Below, one piece after another: positions 8,426 to 16,679 of a stretch of DNA of 64,000 nt. The position numbers and the translations under genes were made by a program. The stretch lies in contig NZ_CP045702.1 in the NCBI RefSeq assembly GCF_014216315.1, positions 5,828,001-5,892,000 on the forward strand, written 5' to 3'. Below the pieces are notes generated by a model. It saw nothing but the letters and a program-made list of their open reading frames with translations. It was not told the DNA's origin and made no database searches. Positions within the stretch are counted from its first letter, which is position 1. Every line of letters begins with the position of its first letter. Origin of the DNA: Streptomyces finlayi (GTDB lineage Bacteria > Actinomycetota > Actinomycetes > Streptomycetales > Streptomycetaceae).

Positions 8426-9309
8426 GCGAGCCTCCCGGTCAGTCCGCGCGGCCGGACGAGCAGCAGCGCGCCGAGCAGGACGACGACGGCCAGGTCGCCG
8501 AGGCCCGCTGCGGTGTAGTAGTTGGCGAACTGCTGGACCAGGCCGATGACGACGGCCGCCACGGCGGCCCCGGTCACCGAACCCATGCCGCCGGTGACCA
8601 CCACCACGAAGGCGAAGATCAGCAGCGAGGTGCCCTGCCGGGGATCGACCGAGCCGAAGTACAGCCCGCCGAGGGCCCCGCCGAGCGCGGCGACACAGCC
8701 GCCGATCGCGAAGACGAGCGTGAACGCCCGGCGGACGTCGATGCCCAGAGCGGTCACCATCGCCCGGTCCTCGACCCCCGCCCGTACGACGAGTCCGTGC
8801 CGGGTCCGGCCGAGGAACAGCCGCAGCGCGACGAGGACCACGACCGCCGCCGCGATCAGGACCAGCCGGTTGACCGGGACGTGCGCGCCCAGCAGCCCGA
8901 AGGTGCCCGACAGCGCCTCGGGGCCCGGGAACGTCAGCGCGTCCGGCCCCCAGATCCCCGAGAGCAGCGCGGGGACGGCGAGCCCGACCCCGACGGTGGC
9001 GAGCACCTGCTCGCGCGGCCGGGTGTAGAGGGGGCGGACCACGGCGAGTTCTAGCAGAACGGCGGCGACGGTGCCCACCGCCGTACCGAACAGGACGGCG
9101 AGGGCGAAGCCCGCACCGCCGGGCCCCGCGCCGGGCAGATTCCCGGACGCCGCCCACCAGGTGCCGTACGCGCCGATGGAGAGCAGGGCACCGTGCGCGA
9201 AGTTGAGCACGTCCATCAGGCCGAAGATGAGCGAGAGGCCCGACGCGATCAGGAAGTAGAGCGCCCCCAGACCGAGCCCGGTCATGGTGAGCAGAACGAT
9301 GGTGGACAT
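8422..9309 (-). CDS. Branched-chain/aromatic-type ABC importer permease (LivH family)
   Basis: This 295-residue, highly hydrophobic protein has eight or so helices. Family motifs include the N-terminal GLSLIFGLMDVLNFAHG and the central FVVVVTGGMGSVTGA region, which forms the cytoplasmic ATPase contact. Its ATG overlaps the stop of the preceding ATPase gene (ATGA), and its own stop overlaps the LivM start. The operon is therefore tightly coupled throughout. Substrate is not deducible from the permease alone. Confidence 0.93.
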   Translation of the reverse strand: MSTIVLLTMTGLGLGALYFLIASGLSLIFGLMDVLNFAHGALLSIGAYGTWWAASGNLPGAGPGGAGFALAVLFGTAVGTVAAVLLELAVVRPLYTRPREQVLATVGVGLAVPALLSGIWGPDALTFPGPEALSGTFGLLGAHVPVNRLVLIAAAVVVLVALRLFLGRTRHGLVVRAGVEDRAMVTALGIDVRRAFTLVFAIGGCVAALGGALGGLYFGSVDPRQGTSLLIFAFVVVVTGGMGSVTGAAVAAVVIGLVQQFANYYTAAGLGDLAVVVLLGALLLVRPRGLTGRLA

Positions 9310-10067
9310 CAGGATTCCGCCTCCGCGGTCGGGGAAGAGGCATGGGCGGCCGGGCCGTGCCCCACGCCGAGGAGCCTGCGGGCCGCCTCCGCGTCACCCA
9401 GCAGCGCTTCCGCCGGACCGTGGTGCGCGGTGCGCCCGTCGGCGAGGACGACACACCGGCCCGCCAGGCGGCGCACGACGGCGAGGTTCTGCTCCACGAG
9501 CAGCACCGGCACCGCCTCGGCGGCCCGTTCCAGTACCTGGGTGACCTCGGTGACGACCCGGGGCGCGAGGCCCTTGGTGGGTTCGTCGGCGATGACGAGC
9601 CGGTTGGTGTTGAGCAGGGTGCGCCCGATGGCCACCATCTGCTGCTGGCCGCCGGACAGTGTTCCCGCCAACTGGCGTGCGCGCTGTTTCAGTTCGGGGA
9701 AGAGCTCGTGGACGAGTGCGTACGCGGGCTCACCCGCCCCGCGCCGCTCCGCCAGCCGGAGGTTCTCCGCCACGGTGAGCCCGGCGAAGATCCCGCGGTC
9801 CTCGGGGGCGTAACCGATGCCCCGCCCGACGACGGCGTGGGTGGGCAGCGCGACGGTCTCCTCGCCGTCGAGCCGCACACTGCCGGCGCGGGGGACGAGG
9901 CCGAGGATGCCGCGTACGGTCGTGGTCTTTCCGGCGCCGTTGCGGCCCAGGAGCGCGGTCACCCCGTGCCGTGCGACGTCCAGGTCCACGCCGTGCAGGA
10001 TGTGCCGCCCCCCGATCAGGACCCGCAGGTCCCGTACGGCGAGCAGGATGCCCGGGTCCGGAGTCAC
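9309..10067 (-). CDS. ABC importer ATP-binding protein (LivF family)
   Basis: It encodes 252 residues from GTG 10067 with Walker A GRNGAGKTT, Q-loop APEDRGIF, signature LSGGQQQMVAIGR and Walker B RLVIADEPTKG. The short YAPEDRGIFAGLTVAENL segment is characteristic of LivF-type subunits. The start overlaps the stop of the LivG gene. It drives transport together with LivG at the inner face of the membrane. Confidence 0.94.
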   Translation of the reverse strand: MTPDPGILLAVRDLRVLIGGRHILHGVDLDVARHGVTALLGRNGAGKTTTVRGILGLVPRAGSVRLDGEETVALPTHAVVGRGIGYAPEDRGIFAGLTVAENLRLAERRGAGEPAYALVHELFPELKQRARQLAGTLSGGQQQMVAIGRTLLNTNRLVIADEPTKGLAPRVVTEVTQVLERAAEAVPVLLVEQNLAVVRRLAGRCVVLADGRTAHHGPAEALLGDAEAARRLLGVGHGPAAHASSPTAEAES

Positions 10068-10855
10068 AGCCCCTCCCCGAGGTAGGCCCGCTGGACCTCC
10101 GGGTCGGCGGTCACGGCCCGCGGAGTGTCCAGCGCCAGGAGCTGCCCGTGATGCATGACGGCGAGCCGGTCGGCGAGGCCCAGCAGGACGTCCATGTGGT
10201 GCTCGACCATGAGGACGGTGCGGCCCTCGTCGCGGTGCAGGGTGCGGATCAGTTCGGTGAGCGCGGGCACCTCCTCGGCGCTGACGCCGGCCATCGGCTC
10301 GTCCAGCAGCATCAGCCTGGGCTCCCCGACCAGCAGCACCGCCAGTTCGAGCTTGCGCTTCTCCCCGTGGGACAGCTCGGCCGCCGTCGCCTGCGCCCGG
10401 TGCCCGAGGCCGGTGCGCTCCAGGACGCCGCACACCTCGGCGGTGTACGGGGAGGCCCGTCGCCACAGCCGGTACGAGCCGCCCTTCGCCGCCTGCGCGG
10501 CCAGCCGGACGTGATCGGCGACGCTCATCCCCGGCCAGAGGCTGGACGTCTGGAACGTGCGGCCGATCCCACGGCGCGCGCGGATGTGCGCGGGCTGCGC
10601 CGTCATGTCCGTACCGTCCAGCGCCAGGGTGCCGGCCGTGGGAGTGGTCAGCCCGCTGATCAGGTTGAACAGGGAGGTCTTGCCCGCCCCGTTGGGGCCG
10701 ATGAAGGCCAGGAACTCGCCCTCGCGGACGCTCAGGGTGACGTCCTGGACGATGGTCGCCCCGCCGATGCTCCAGCCGAGCCCTTCGAGGGCGAGGACGG
10801 GGGCGGGTGCGCGCAGGTGTCGGTCGCGTTCCGTGGTGGTGCCCGGAGACGTCAT
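10064..10855 (-). CDS. ABC importer ATP-binding protein (LivG family)
   Basis: This 263-residue ATPase has Walker A GPNGAGKTS, the LivG-specific Q-loop segment GIGRTFQTSSLWPGMSV, signature LSHGEKRKLELAV and Walker B RLMLLDEPMAGV. The C-terminal tail (VQRAYLGEGL) is the usual LivG ending. It starts three bases after the binding-protein gene stop, so the operon order is binding protein, LivG, LivF, LivH, LivM, hydrolase. Confidence 0.94.
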   Translation of the reverse strand: MTSPGTTTERDRHLRAPAPVLALEGLGWSIGGATIVQDVTLSVREGEFLAFIGPNGAGKTSLFNLISGLTTPTAGTLALDGTDMTAQPAHIRARRGIGRTFQTSSLWPGMSVADHVRLAAQAAKGGSYRLWRRASPYTAEVCGVLERTGLGHRAQATAAELSHGEKRKLELAVLLVGEPRLMLLDEPMAGVSAEEVPALTELIRTLHRDEGRTVLMVEHHMDVLLGLADRLAVMHHGQLLALDTPRAVTADPEVQRAYLGEGL

Positions 10856-10858
10856 CGC

Positions 10859-12097
10859 TCAGCCCGCCGAAGGCGCGACAGGCGGCGCCACCGCGTCCAT
10901 CGGCCGGGTGCTCACCAGCTCCGGCACAGCGGCTGCGCCCTTCCCCTTCAGCCGTGCCACGAACATCGGCTGCAGCAGGGCGTGGTCCTCGGCGCGGACC
11001 TGCTCCTTGCCCTTCACCCCGTCGAAGGTCCAGCCCTCCAGGGCCTTCACCATGGCGGCGGTGTCGGTGGGGCTGCCCTCCTCCACGGCACGGACGATCA
11101 TCTGGGCGGCCGTGAACCCGTCCGTGGTGAACAGGTCGGGGGTGCCGCCCGCCTTCTCGACCGCGTCCAGCATGGCCTGCTCCACCGCGTTGCCGCCGCC
11201 CGCGCCGGGGAAGTAGTGCGCCAGGAACGAGACCTTGGAGCCGGCCGCTCCGAAGACCGGGTACGAGGCCGTTCCGGCCAGTCCCGTGACCACCTTCCCG
11301 GCGTCCAGCACCCCCTGCTGGTCCAGTGCCGTCCACAGGGCCGGGGCGGTGGAGCCGGCCCAGGCGACGAAGACCAGGTCCGTTCCCGCGGCCTTCACCT
11401 GCCGGGCGAAGGGAGTCAGGTCCGTCGCTCCGGGCGGCGCCAGCACCGAGCCGACCTTCGCGCCTCCGGCGCCGAGCACCGCCTTGACCGCGGCGACGTT
11501 GGCCTGGCCGAAGGTGGAGTCCTGGGCCAGCACCGTGACCTTCTTGCCCTCGGCGTCGCCGAGCATCGTGCCCGCGGTGCGGATGTCCTGGTAGGACTGC
11601 CGGCCCGACCGGAAGGTGTACGTGTTGATCCCGGTCACCGCGTCGGTGGCGGCCGGCCCGCTGACGTACAGCACCTTGTTCTGCGCGGCGAGCGGGGCCA
11701 TCTGGAGGGCGACGCCGGAGTCGGTGGTACCGGCCAGCACCTTGTAGCCCTTGCCGATCAGGTTCTTCGCGGCGGCGACCGCCTTGCCGGGGTCGCCCGC
11801 GTCGTCCTGCTCCGTCACCTCGATGCGGTGGCCGCCGGCTCTGCCGGTGCCCTTGGTGGCGTGGTCGAGCCCGGCCATGAAGCCGTCGCGGTACTGCTTG
11901 CCGTACGCGGCGAGCAGCCCGGTCCGCGAGTAGACCAGCCCCACCTTGACCGTCTCGTCCTTGCCACCGTCGGCCGGGTCGGAGCCGCCCGCCTGCCCGG
12001 CGGCCGTGCAGCCGGCCAGGAGCAGCGCGGCGGTGGCGAGGGCGGCTGCGGTCAGGGAACGGTGCTGGACGGTGCCTACGGCTCTGTGACGGCGCAT
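10859..12097 (-). CDS. ABC transporter substrate-binding lipoprotein (branched-chain amino acid type)
   Basis: This 412-residue lipoprotein has signal peptide MRRHRAVG...LLLAGC with the lipobox cysteine near residue 31. It is followed by a periplasmic-binding type I fold (VKVGLVYSRTGLLAAYGK, DDAGDPGKAVAAAKNLI, AQDSTFGQANVAAVKA). Related HAAT receptors bind branched-chain amino acids, amides, or aromatic and steroid-like acids. ATG 12097 is preceded by GAGGAG at a good distance, so the in-frame codons upstream were rejected. It lies 135 bp downstream of a KstR-like regulator on the same strand, which raises the possibility that a sterol-related or branched acid is the ligand (inference). Confidence 0.92.
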   Translation of the reverse strand: MRRHRAVGTVQHRSLTAAALATAALLLAGCTAAGQAGGSDPADGGKDETVKVGLVYSRTGLLAAYGKQYRDGFMAGLDHATKGTGRAGGHRIEVTEQDDAGDPGKAVAAAKNLIGKGYKVLAGTTDSGVALQMAPLAAQNKVLYVSGPAATDAVTGINTYTFRSGRQSYQDIRTAGTMLGDAEGKKVTVLAQDSTFGQANVAAVKAVLGAGGAKVGSVLAPPGATDLTPFARQVKAAGTDLVFVAWAGSTAPALWTALDQQGVLDAGKVVTGLAGTASYPVFGAAGSKVSFLAHYFPGAGGGNAVEQAMLDAVEKAGGTPDLFTTDGFTAAQMIVRAVEEGSPTDTAAMVKALEGWTFDGVKGKEQVRAEDHALLQPMFVARLKGKGAAAVPELVSTRPMDAVAPPVAPSAG

Positions 12098-12205
12098 GGT
12101 GACCGGCTCCTCGGCGTGGTTCGGATGATGTCGGCCGAACCGTACGAACACCGTGGCGCCGTCGATATGGTGCAGGAGCCCTCACCTGACCGGGTCCCCA
12201 TGTGG

Positions 12206-12222
12206 GTGCCCGACATGGGCAC
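12206..12222 (-). other. Small hairpin in the regulator-to-binding-protein spacer
   Basis: GTGCCC-gacat-GGGCAC is a perfect 6-bp stem in the 135-bp spacer between the TetR gene and the binding-protein gene. There is no T-tract. It may be an mRNA processing or attenuation element or a binding site; the evidence is only the symmetry. Confidence 0.3.
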
Positions 12223-12232
12223 GGGGAACGGC

Positions 12233-12847
12233 CTAGGCCGGACCGGATTCCTCGCTCGTCAGGTCGATCAGCCTGCACACCGTCTCGATGTCCATCTTCA
12301 CCTGCGCGATCGATGCCCGTCCCGACAGCCAGGTGATCAGCGCGGAGTGCCAGGTGTGCTCGATGACCCGGACCGCCGACAACTGCTGCGGCGTCGGCTT
12401 CTCCAGGCCCATCGCGTCCAGCACGATCTTCGTCGTGAGCCGCGAGACGGTGTCCACCTCGGGGCTCACGCTGCGGTCGGCGAAGGTCAGCGCCCGCACC
12501 ATGGCGTCGGCCAGATGGGGCTCCCGCTGGAGCGCCCTGAAGGCCCGCATCAGGGTCTCGGCGACCCGTTCCGCGGCGCTCTCCCCGGACGGGGGGCGCT
12601 TGCGGAGCGTGCTGTGCATGTGCTGGAGCTGGTCCTGCATCGTGGCGACCAGCAGATGGATCTTGGAGGGGAAGTAGCGGTAGAGCGTGCCCAGGGCGAC
12701 CCCGGCGGCCTCCGCGACCTCCCGCATCTGGACGGCCTCGAAACCGCCCTTGCCGGCGAGCTGGGCGCTGGCATGGAGGATGCGACGGCGCCGGGCCTCC
12801 TGGCGTTCCGTCAGGGGCGGCGATGCGGGTCTGGCTTCCGCTGTCAT
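12233..12847 (-). CDS. TetR-family regulator resembling KstR (sterol/acyl-CoA catabolism repressor)
   Basis: This 204-residue repressor starts at ATG 12847. The N-terminal helix-turn-helix (GGFEAVQMREVAEAAGVALG then TLYRYFPSKIHLL) closely matches the DNA-binding domain of mycobacterial KstR as I recall it, and the resemblance extends into the ligand domain (MVRALTFADRSVSPEVD, HTWHSALITWLSGRAS). KstR represses cholesterol side-chain genes and is released by a sterol-derived CoA thioester. Three KstR-pattern operators occur in the window, including one in the divergent promoter region of this gene. The effector here is unknown. Confidence 0.85.
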   Translation of the reverse strand: MTAEARPASPPLTERQEARRRRILHASAQLAGKGGFEAVQMREVAEAAGVALGTLYRYFPSKIHLLVATMQDQLQHMHSTLRKRPPSGESAAERVAETLMRAFRALQREPHLADAMVRALTFADRSVSPEVDTVSRLTTKIVLDAMGLEKPTPQQLSAVRVIEHTWHSALITWLSGRASIAQVKMDIETVCRLIDLTSEESGPA

Positions 12848-13009
12848 GTGTCCCAATCCATGGCTTCTGTCCGCGACCGGCACAAGGGGGAGCGGGATTG
12901 CGGGCGGGCACAGCATGCCAGGGTGCCTGCCGTGGCGCGAATCACCTGATCCGGCGGTTACGCCGACGCTACCTGCCGGTAGATTCGATGCTCGTCGAAC
13001 GATCCGGTC

Positions 13010-13023
13010 TGAAACTTGTTCTA
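13010..13023. promoter_or_regulatory. KstR-type operator box 1
   Basis: TGAAACTTGTTCTA fits the published KstR consensus TnnAACnnGTTnnA exactly. It lies in the region between the KstR-like gene (start 12847, leftward) and the glycosyltransferase gene (start 13078, rightward), 54 bp before the latter. It could autoregulate the repressor, control the glycosyltransferase cassette, or both. Confidence 0.7.
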
Positions 13024-13077
13024 GATTAGCGTGAGCGGTTACGCTCCGGCGAACACGCAGTGAGAAGGGGGCCGAGT

Positions 13078-14385
13078 GTGACCGCTGAGGCCATAGAGAC
13101 GGGCCCCCGGGCGGGCACCGAAGCACCCGCCGGCGACCGGCCGTTGCGCATCGCACTCCTCACGTACAAGGGCAATCCGTTCTGCGGAGGCCAGGGCGTC
13201 TACGTTCGCCATCTCGGCCGCGAACTGGCCCGCCTCGGCCACAGCGTCGAAGTGATCGGCGCCCAGCCCTATCCCGTGCTCGACGAGGGTGTCCCCCTCA
13301 CCGAACTGCCGAGCCTGGACCTGTACCGACAGCCCGACCCGTTCCGCACGCCGGGCCGCGGCGAGTTCCGCGACTGGATCGACCTCACCGAGGTCGCCAC
13401 CATGTGGACCGGCGGCTTCCCCGAACCACTCACCTTCAGCCTGCGGGCCCGGCGCCACCTCCAGGCCCGCCGCGGTGATTTCGACGTCATCCACGACAAC
13501 CAGACCCTCGGGTACGGCCTGCTCGGCGACCTCGGTGCTCCGCTCGTCACCACCATCCACCACCCCATCACCGTCGACCGGCAGCTCGACCTGGCCGCCG
13601 CCGCCGGCTGGCGCCGCCGCGCCTCCGTACGCCGCTGGTACGCCTTCACCCGTATGCAGAAGCGGGTCGCCCGCCGTCTGCCGTCCGTCCTCACCGTCTC
13701 CGGCTCCTCCCAGCAGGAGATCGTCGAGCACCTCGGTGTACGGCAGGACCGCGTCAGCGTGGTGCACATCGGGGCCGACACCGGCCTATGGTCGCCCGAT
13801 CCGGCCGTCGCGGAAGTGCCCGGCCGCATCGTCACCACGTCAAGCGCCGACGTCCCGCTCAAGGGCCTCGTCCACCTCGTCGAGGCACTGGCCAAGCTCC
13901 GCACCGAGAACCCGCGGGCGCACCTCGTGGTCGTCGGCAGGCGGGCCGAGGACGGACCCGTCGCCCAGGCCATCGAACGGTACGGACTCCAGGACGCCGT
14001 CGAGTTCGTCAAGGGCATCAGCGACGCCGAACTGGTCGACCTGGTGCGCGGCGCCCAGATCGCCTGCGTCCCCTCGCTGTACGAGGGCTTCTCCCTCCCC
14101 GCGGCCGAGGCGATGGCCACCGGCACGCCGCTCGTCGCGACGACAGGCGGCGCGATCCCCGAGGTCACAGGACCGGACGGGGAGACCTGCCTGGCCGTAC
14201 CGCCCGGCGACGCGGGCGCGCTGGCCGCCGCCCTCGGCCGGCTGCTCGACGACCCGCAACTGCGGGCCCGCCTCGGCGCGGCCGGCCGCGACCGGGTCCT
14301 GGCCCGCTTCACCTGGGCCAGGGCCGCCCTCGGTACGGCCGAGCTGTACCGTCAGGCGATGGTCTCCCGGGGAGCCCGCAGGTGA
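13078..14385 (+). CDS. Glycosyltransferase family 4-like
   Basis: This 435-residue GT-B enzyme has an N-terminal acceptor domain beginning LRIALLTYKGNPFCGGQGVY, with the Gly-rich GGQGVYVRHLGREL loop. The C-terminal donor domain has PSLYEGFSLPAAEAMATG, the GT4 E-x7-E nucleotide-sugar site. GTG 13078 has AAGGGGG seven bases upstream; GTG 13060 in the same frame is less well placed. It heads a three-gene coupled cassette with a methyltransferase and a terpene-cyclase-like protein. The product glycan or glycolipid is unknown. Confidence 0.9.
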   Translation: MTAEAIETGPRAGTEAPAGDRPLRIALLTYKGNPFCGGQGVYVRHLGRELARLGHSVEVIGAQPYPVLDEGVPLTELPSLDLYRQPDPFRTPGRGEFRDWIDLTEVATMWTGGFPEPLTFSLRARRHLQARRGDFDVIHDNQTLGYGLLGDLGAPLVTTIHHPITVDRQLDLAAAAGWRRRASVRRWYAFTRMQKRVARRLPSVLTVSGSSQQEIVEHLGVRQDRVSVVHIGADTGLWSPDPAVAEVPGRIVTTSSADVPLKGLVHLVEALAKLRTENPRAHLVVVGRRAEDGPVAQAIERYGLQDAVEFVKGISDAELVDLVRGAQIACVPSLYEGFSLPAAEAMATGTPLVATTGGAIPEVTGPDGETCLAVPPGDAGALAAALGRLLDDPQLRARLGAAGRDRVLARFTWARAALGTAELYRQAMVSRGARR

Positions 14386-14444
14386 CTGCCCCCGCGGCCC
14401 ACGGAACCCGTACCTCCGACCTCGAAGGCAGGCCCTCGTGCTGA
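14382..14444 (+). CDS. 20-codon minicistron linking two cassette genes
   Basis: GTG 14382 overlaps the glycosyltransferase stop (GTGA) and is preceded by GGGGAG eight bases upstream. The reading frame runs 20 codons to TGA 14442-14444, which overlaps the GTG start of the methyltransferase (14438). It is positioned exactly to couple translation of the two flanking genes across a 52-base gap. The peptide itself has no recognisable features, so it may be a coupling device or a chance frame. Confidence 0.35.
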   Translation: MTAPAAHGTRTSDLEGRPSC

Positions 14445-15178
14445 CCGTCGACTTCACCCGCTTCCCGCTCGCCGCAGGCGACCGAGTGCTCGATCTGGGC
14501 TGCGGTGCCGGCCGGCACGCCTTCGAGTGCTACCGGCGCGGCGCCCAGGTGGTGGCCCTGGACCGGAACGCCGAGGAGATCCGCGAGGTCGCCACGTGGT
14601 TCGCCGCGATGAAGGAGGCGGGTGAGGCCCCCGAGGGCGCCACCGCCACCGCGATGGAGGGCGACGCCCTCAACCTGCCCTTCCCCGACGACTCCTTCGA
14701 CGTCGTGATCATCTCCGAGGTGATGGAGCACATCCCCGACGACAAGGGCGTGCTCGCAGAGATGGTCCGCGTCCTGCGGCCCGGCGGCCGGATAGCGATC
14801 ACCGTGCCGCGCTACGGCCCCGAGAAGGTCTGCTGGTCGCTCTCCGACGCCTACCACGAGGTGGAGGGCGGCCACATCCGGATCTACAAGGCCGACGAAC
14901 TGCTCCGCAAGATCCGCGAGGCCGGACTCAAGCCGTACGGCACCCACCACGCGCACGCGCTCCACAGCCCGTACTGGTGGCTCAAGTGCGCCTTCGGGGT
15001 GGGCCGCGACGGCAAGGACGCAGCGCTGCCGGTGCGGGCGTACCACAAGCTCCTGGTCTGGGACATCATGAAGAAACCCGCCGTCACCCGGGTCGCCGAG
15101 CAGCTGCTCAACCCGGTCGTGGGCAAGAGCTTCGTGGCGTACGCGACGAAGCCGCACCTCCCCAAGGCCGAGGCGTGA
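14438..15178 (+). CDS. Class I SAM-dependent methyltransferase
   Basis: This 246-residue protein has SAM motif I VLDLGCGAGRH (about residues 18-28), an acidic strand-2 end VVALDRN, motif GDALNLPFPDDSFDVV and EVMEHIPDD, typical of the UbiE/Methyltransf_11 group. A basic C-terminal half may bind the acceptor. Starts GTG 14438; no other in-frame start fits. Its stop overlaps the GTG of the next gene (GTGA). The acceptor is probably the glycan or lipid made by the cassette (inference). Confidence 0.88.
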   Translation: MLTVDFTRFPLAAGDRVLDLGCGAGRHAFECYRRGAQVVALDRNAEEIREVATWFAAMKEAGEAPEGATATAMEGDALNLPFPDDSFDVVIISEVMEHIPDDKGVLAEMVRVLRPGGRIAITVPRYGPEKVCWSLSDAYHEVEGGHIRIYKADELLRKIREAGLKPYGTHHAHALHSPYWWLKCAFGVGRDGKDAALPVRAYHKLLVWDIMKKPAVTRVAEQLLNPVVGKSFVAYATKPHLPKAEA

Positions 15179-16248
15179 GTACGCCCGAGCGCACCGAACA
15201 CCTCGTACTGCCCGGGGTCCTCACCGCCGGCGAGGCCGCCGAGACCGTCGCCGCACTGCGCGCGGTCCAGCGTGAGGACGGGGCGCTGCCCTGGTTCCGC
15301 GGCCACCACCTCGACCCGTGGGACCACACCGAGGCCGCCATGGCCCTCGACGCGTCCGGCGAGCACGAGGCCGCGGAACGCGCCTACGACTGGCTGGCCC
15401 GCCACCAGAACGAGGACGGCTCCTGGTACGCCGCCTACCACGACGGCGACGCGGAGCAGCCGACCGACCGCAGCCGCGAGACCAACTTCTGCGCGTACGT
15501 CGCGGTCGGCGTCTGGCACCACTACCTCGCCACCGGCGACGACGCGTTCGTCGACCGGATGTGGCCGACGGTCTACGCCGCCGTCGAGTTCGTCCTGCGC
15601 CTCCAGCAGCCCGGCGGCCAGATCGGCTGGAAGCGGGAGCCCGACGGCACCGCCGTCACCGACGCCCTGCTCACCGGCTCCTCCTCCATCCACCAGGCCC
15701 TGCGCTGCGCACTGGCCATCGCCGAGGAACGCGAAGAGCCGCAGCCGGACTGGGAGCTGGCGACCGGGGCGCTCGCTCACGCGATCCGCGACCATCCGGA
15801 ACGCTTCCTGGACAAGAACCACTACTCGATGGACTGGTACTACCCGGTCCTCGGCGGCGCGGTCACCGGCCCCGCCGCGCAGAAGCGGATCGACGCGCAC
15901 TGGGACCGGTTCGTTGTCCCCGGACTCGGGGTGCGCTGTGTGCTCCCCAATCCATGGGTCACCGGTGGCGAGAGCTGCGAACTGGCCCTGGCGCTCTGGG
16001 TGATGGGCGAGTCCGACCGCGCCCTGGAGATCCTCCAGTCCGTTCAGCACCTGCGCGCCGAGGGCGGCCTGTACTGGACGGGATACGTCTTCGAGGGCAA
16101 CCGGGCCTTCTGGCCCGAGGAGCTGACCACCTGGACGGCGGGCTCCCTGCTACTGGCGGTGGCCGCGCTCGGGGGGGACGAGGCGACCACCGCGGTCTTC
16201 AGCGGTGAACGGCTGCCCAGGGGACTGGAACCGGAGTGCTGCCGCTGA
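15175..16248 (+). CDS. Prenyltransferase / squalene-cyclase-like alpha-alpha barrel protein
   Basis: This 357-residue protein has repeated (alpha/alpha) barrel motifs such as LARHQNEDGSWYAAYHDGD and LRLQQPGGQIGW, like the QW-type repeats of terpene cyclases and prenyltransferase beta subunits. The DxDD cyclase motif is not evident. It may therefore be a glycosidase-like or lipid-binding barrel rather than an active cyclase. GTG 15175 overlaps the methyltransferase stop. It is the third gene of the cassette, and the conserved trio suggests modification of a polyprenyl or glycolipid substrate (inference). Confidence 0.75.
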   Translation: MSTPERTEHLVLPGVLTAGEAAETVAALRAVQREDGALPWFRGHHLDPWDHTEAAMALDASGEHEAAERAYDWLARHQNEDGSWYAAYHDGDAEQPTDRSRETNFCAYVAVGVWHHYLATGDDAFVDRMWPTVYAAVEFVLRLQQPGGQIGWKREPDGTAVTDALLTGSSSIHQALRCALAIAEEREEPQPDWELATGALAHAIRDHPERFLDKNHYSMDWYYPVLGGAVTGPAAQKRIDAHWDRFVVPGLGVRCVLPNPWVTGGESCELALALWVMGESDRALEILQSVQHLRAEGGLYWTGYVFEGNRAFWPEELTTWTAGSLLLAVAALGGDEATTAVFSGERLPRGLEPECCR

Positions 16249-16297
16249 GGGTTCGGTGAGGTGCTTGCTGATCGCTCACTGACCGTTCAGGGACGGC

Positions 16298-16591
16298 TCA
16301 GGAGCGGCGGATACGGCCGGCCACGGCGTGACCGATGAAGAGGTAGACGACGGCGGCGAGACCGTACCCGGTGACGACCCGGGCCCACTCGGCGTCGAAG
16401 GTGAACAGGTCGTGCGACCAGCCGGCCAGCCACCTGGCGGCGTCCCGTACCCACTCGACGAAGTCGTTGGCCGGGTTGGCCTCGAGCAGGTACATCAGAA
16501 TCCACAAGCCGATGATGAAGGCCATGACGTCGGCCACGACGGCTATGACGCGTGCGGCGGTACTGCTTCCTGTGCCGGTTCTCGGAGACAT
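16298..16591 (-). CDS. Small two-helix membrane protein
   Basis: This 97-residue protein has two predicted membrane helices, one around VIAVVADVMAFIIGLWILMY (residues 14-33) and one around VVTGYGLAAVVYLFIG (72-88), separated by a charged loop with WVRDAARWLAGW. The C-terminus is basic (RIRRS). I recognise it only as a hypothetical protein of the kind common in Streptomyces. The function is unknown. It is divergent from a frameshifted lipoprotein gene. Confidence 0.7.
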   Translation of the reverse strand: MSPRTGTGSSTAARVIAVVADVMAFIIGLWILMYLLEANPANDFVEWVRDAARWLAGWSHDLFTFDAEWARVVTGYGLAAVVYLFIGHAVAGRIRRS

Positions 16592-16679
16592 GGACTACGG
16601 ATTACCGTTCCAAGCCGGTTGAAACCCGGAAGGCCCCTCCAACTGGCGGTCCCTTTCCCGGCGGGGAACCTGACCAGGA

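Noticed and set aside
9971..12949. A 992-codon plus-strand open frame across the transporter operon
   Set aside because: It is the antisense shadow of LivG, the binding protein and the regulator, all of which have clear motifs on the other strand.
13039..14457. Minus-strand frames opposite the glycosyltransferase
   Set aside because: They have no homology or ribosome sites; codon bias supports the plus strand.
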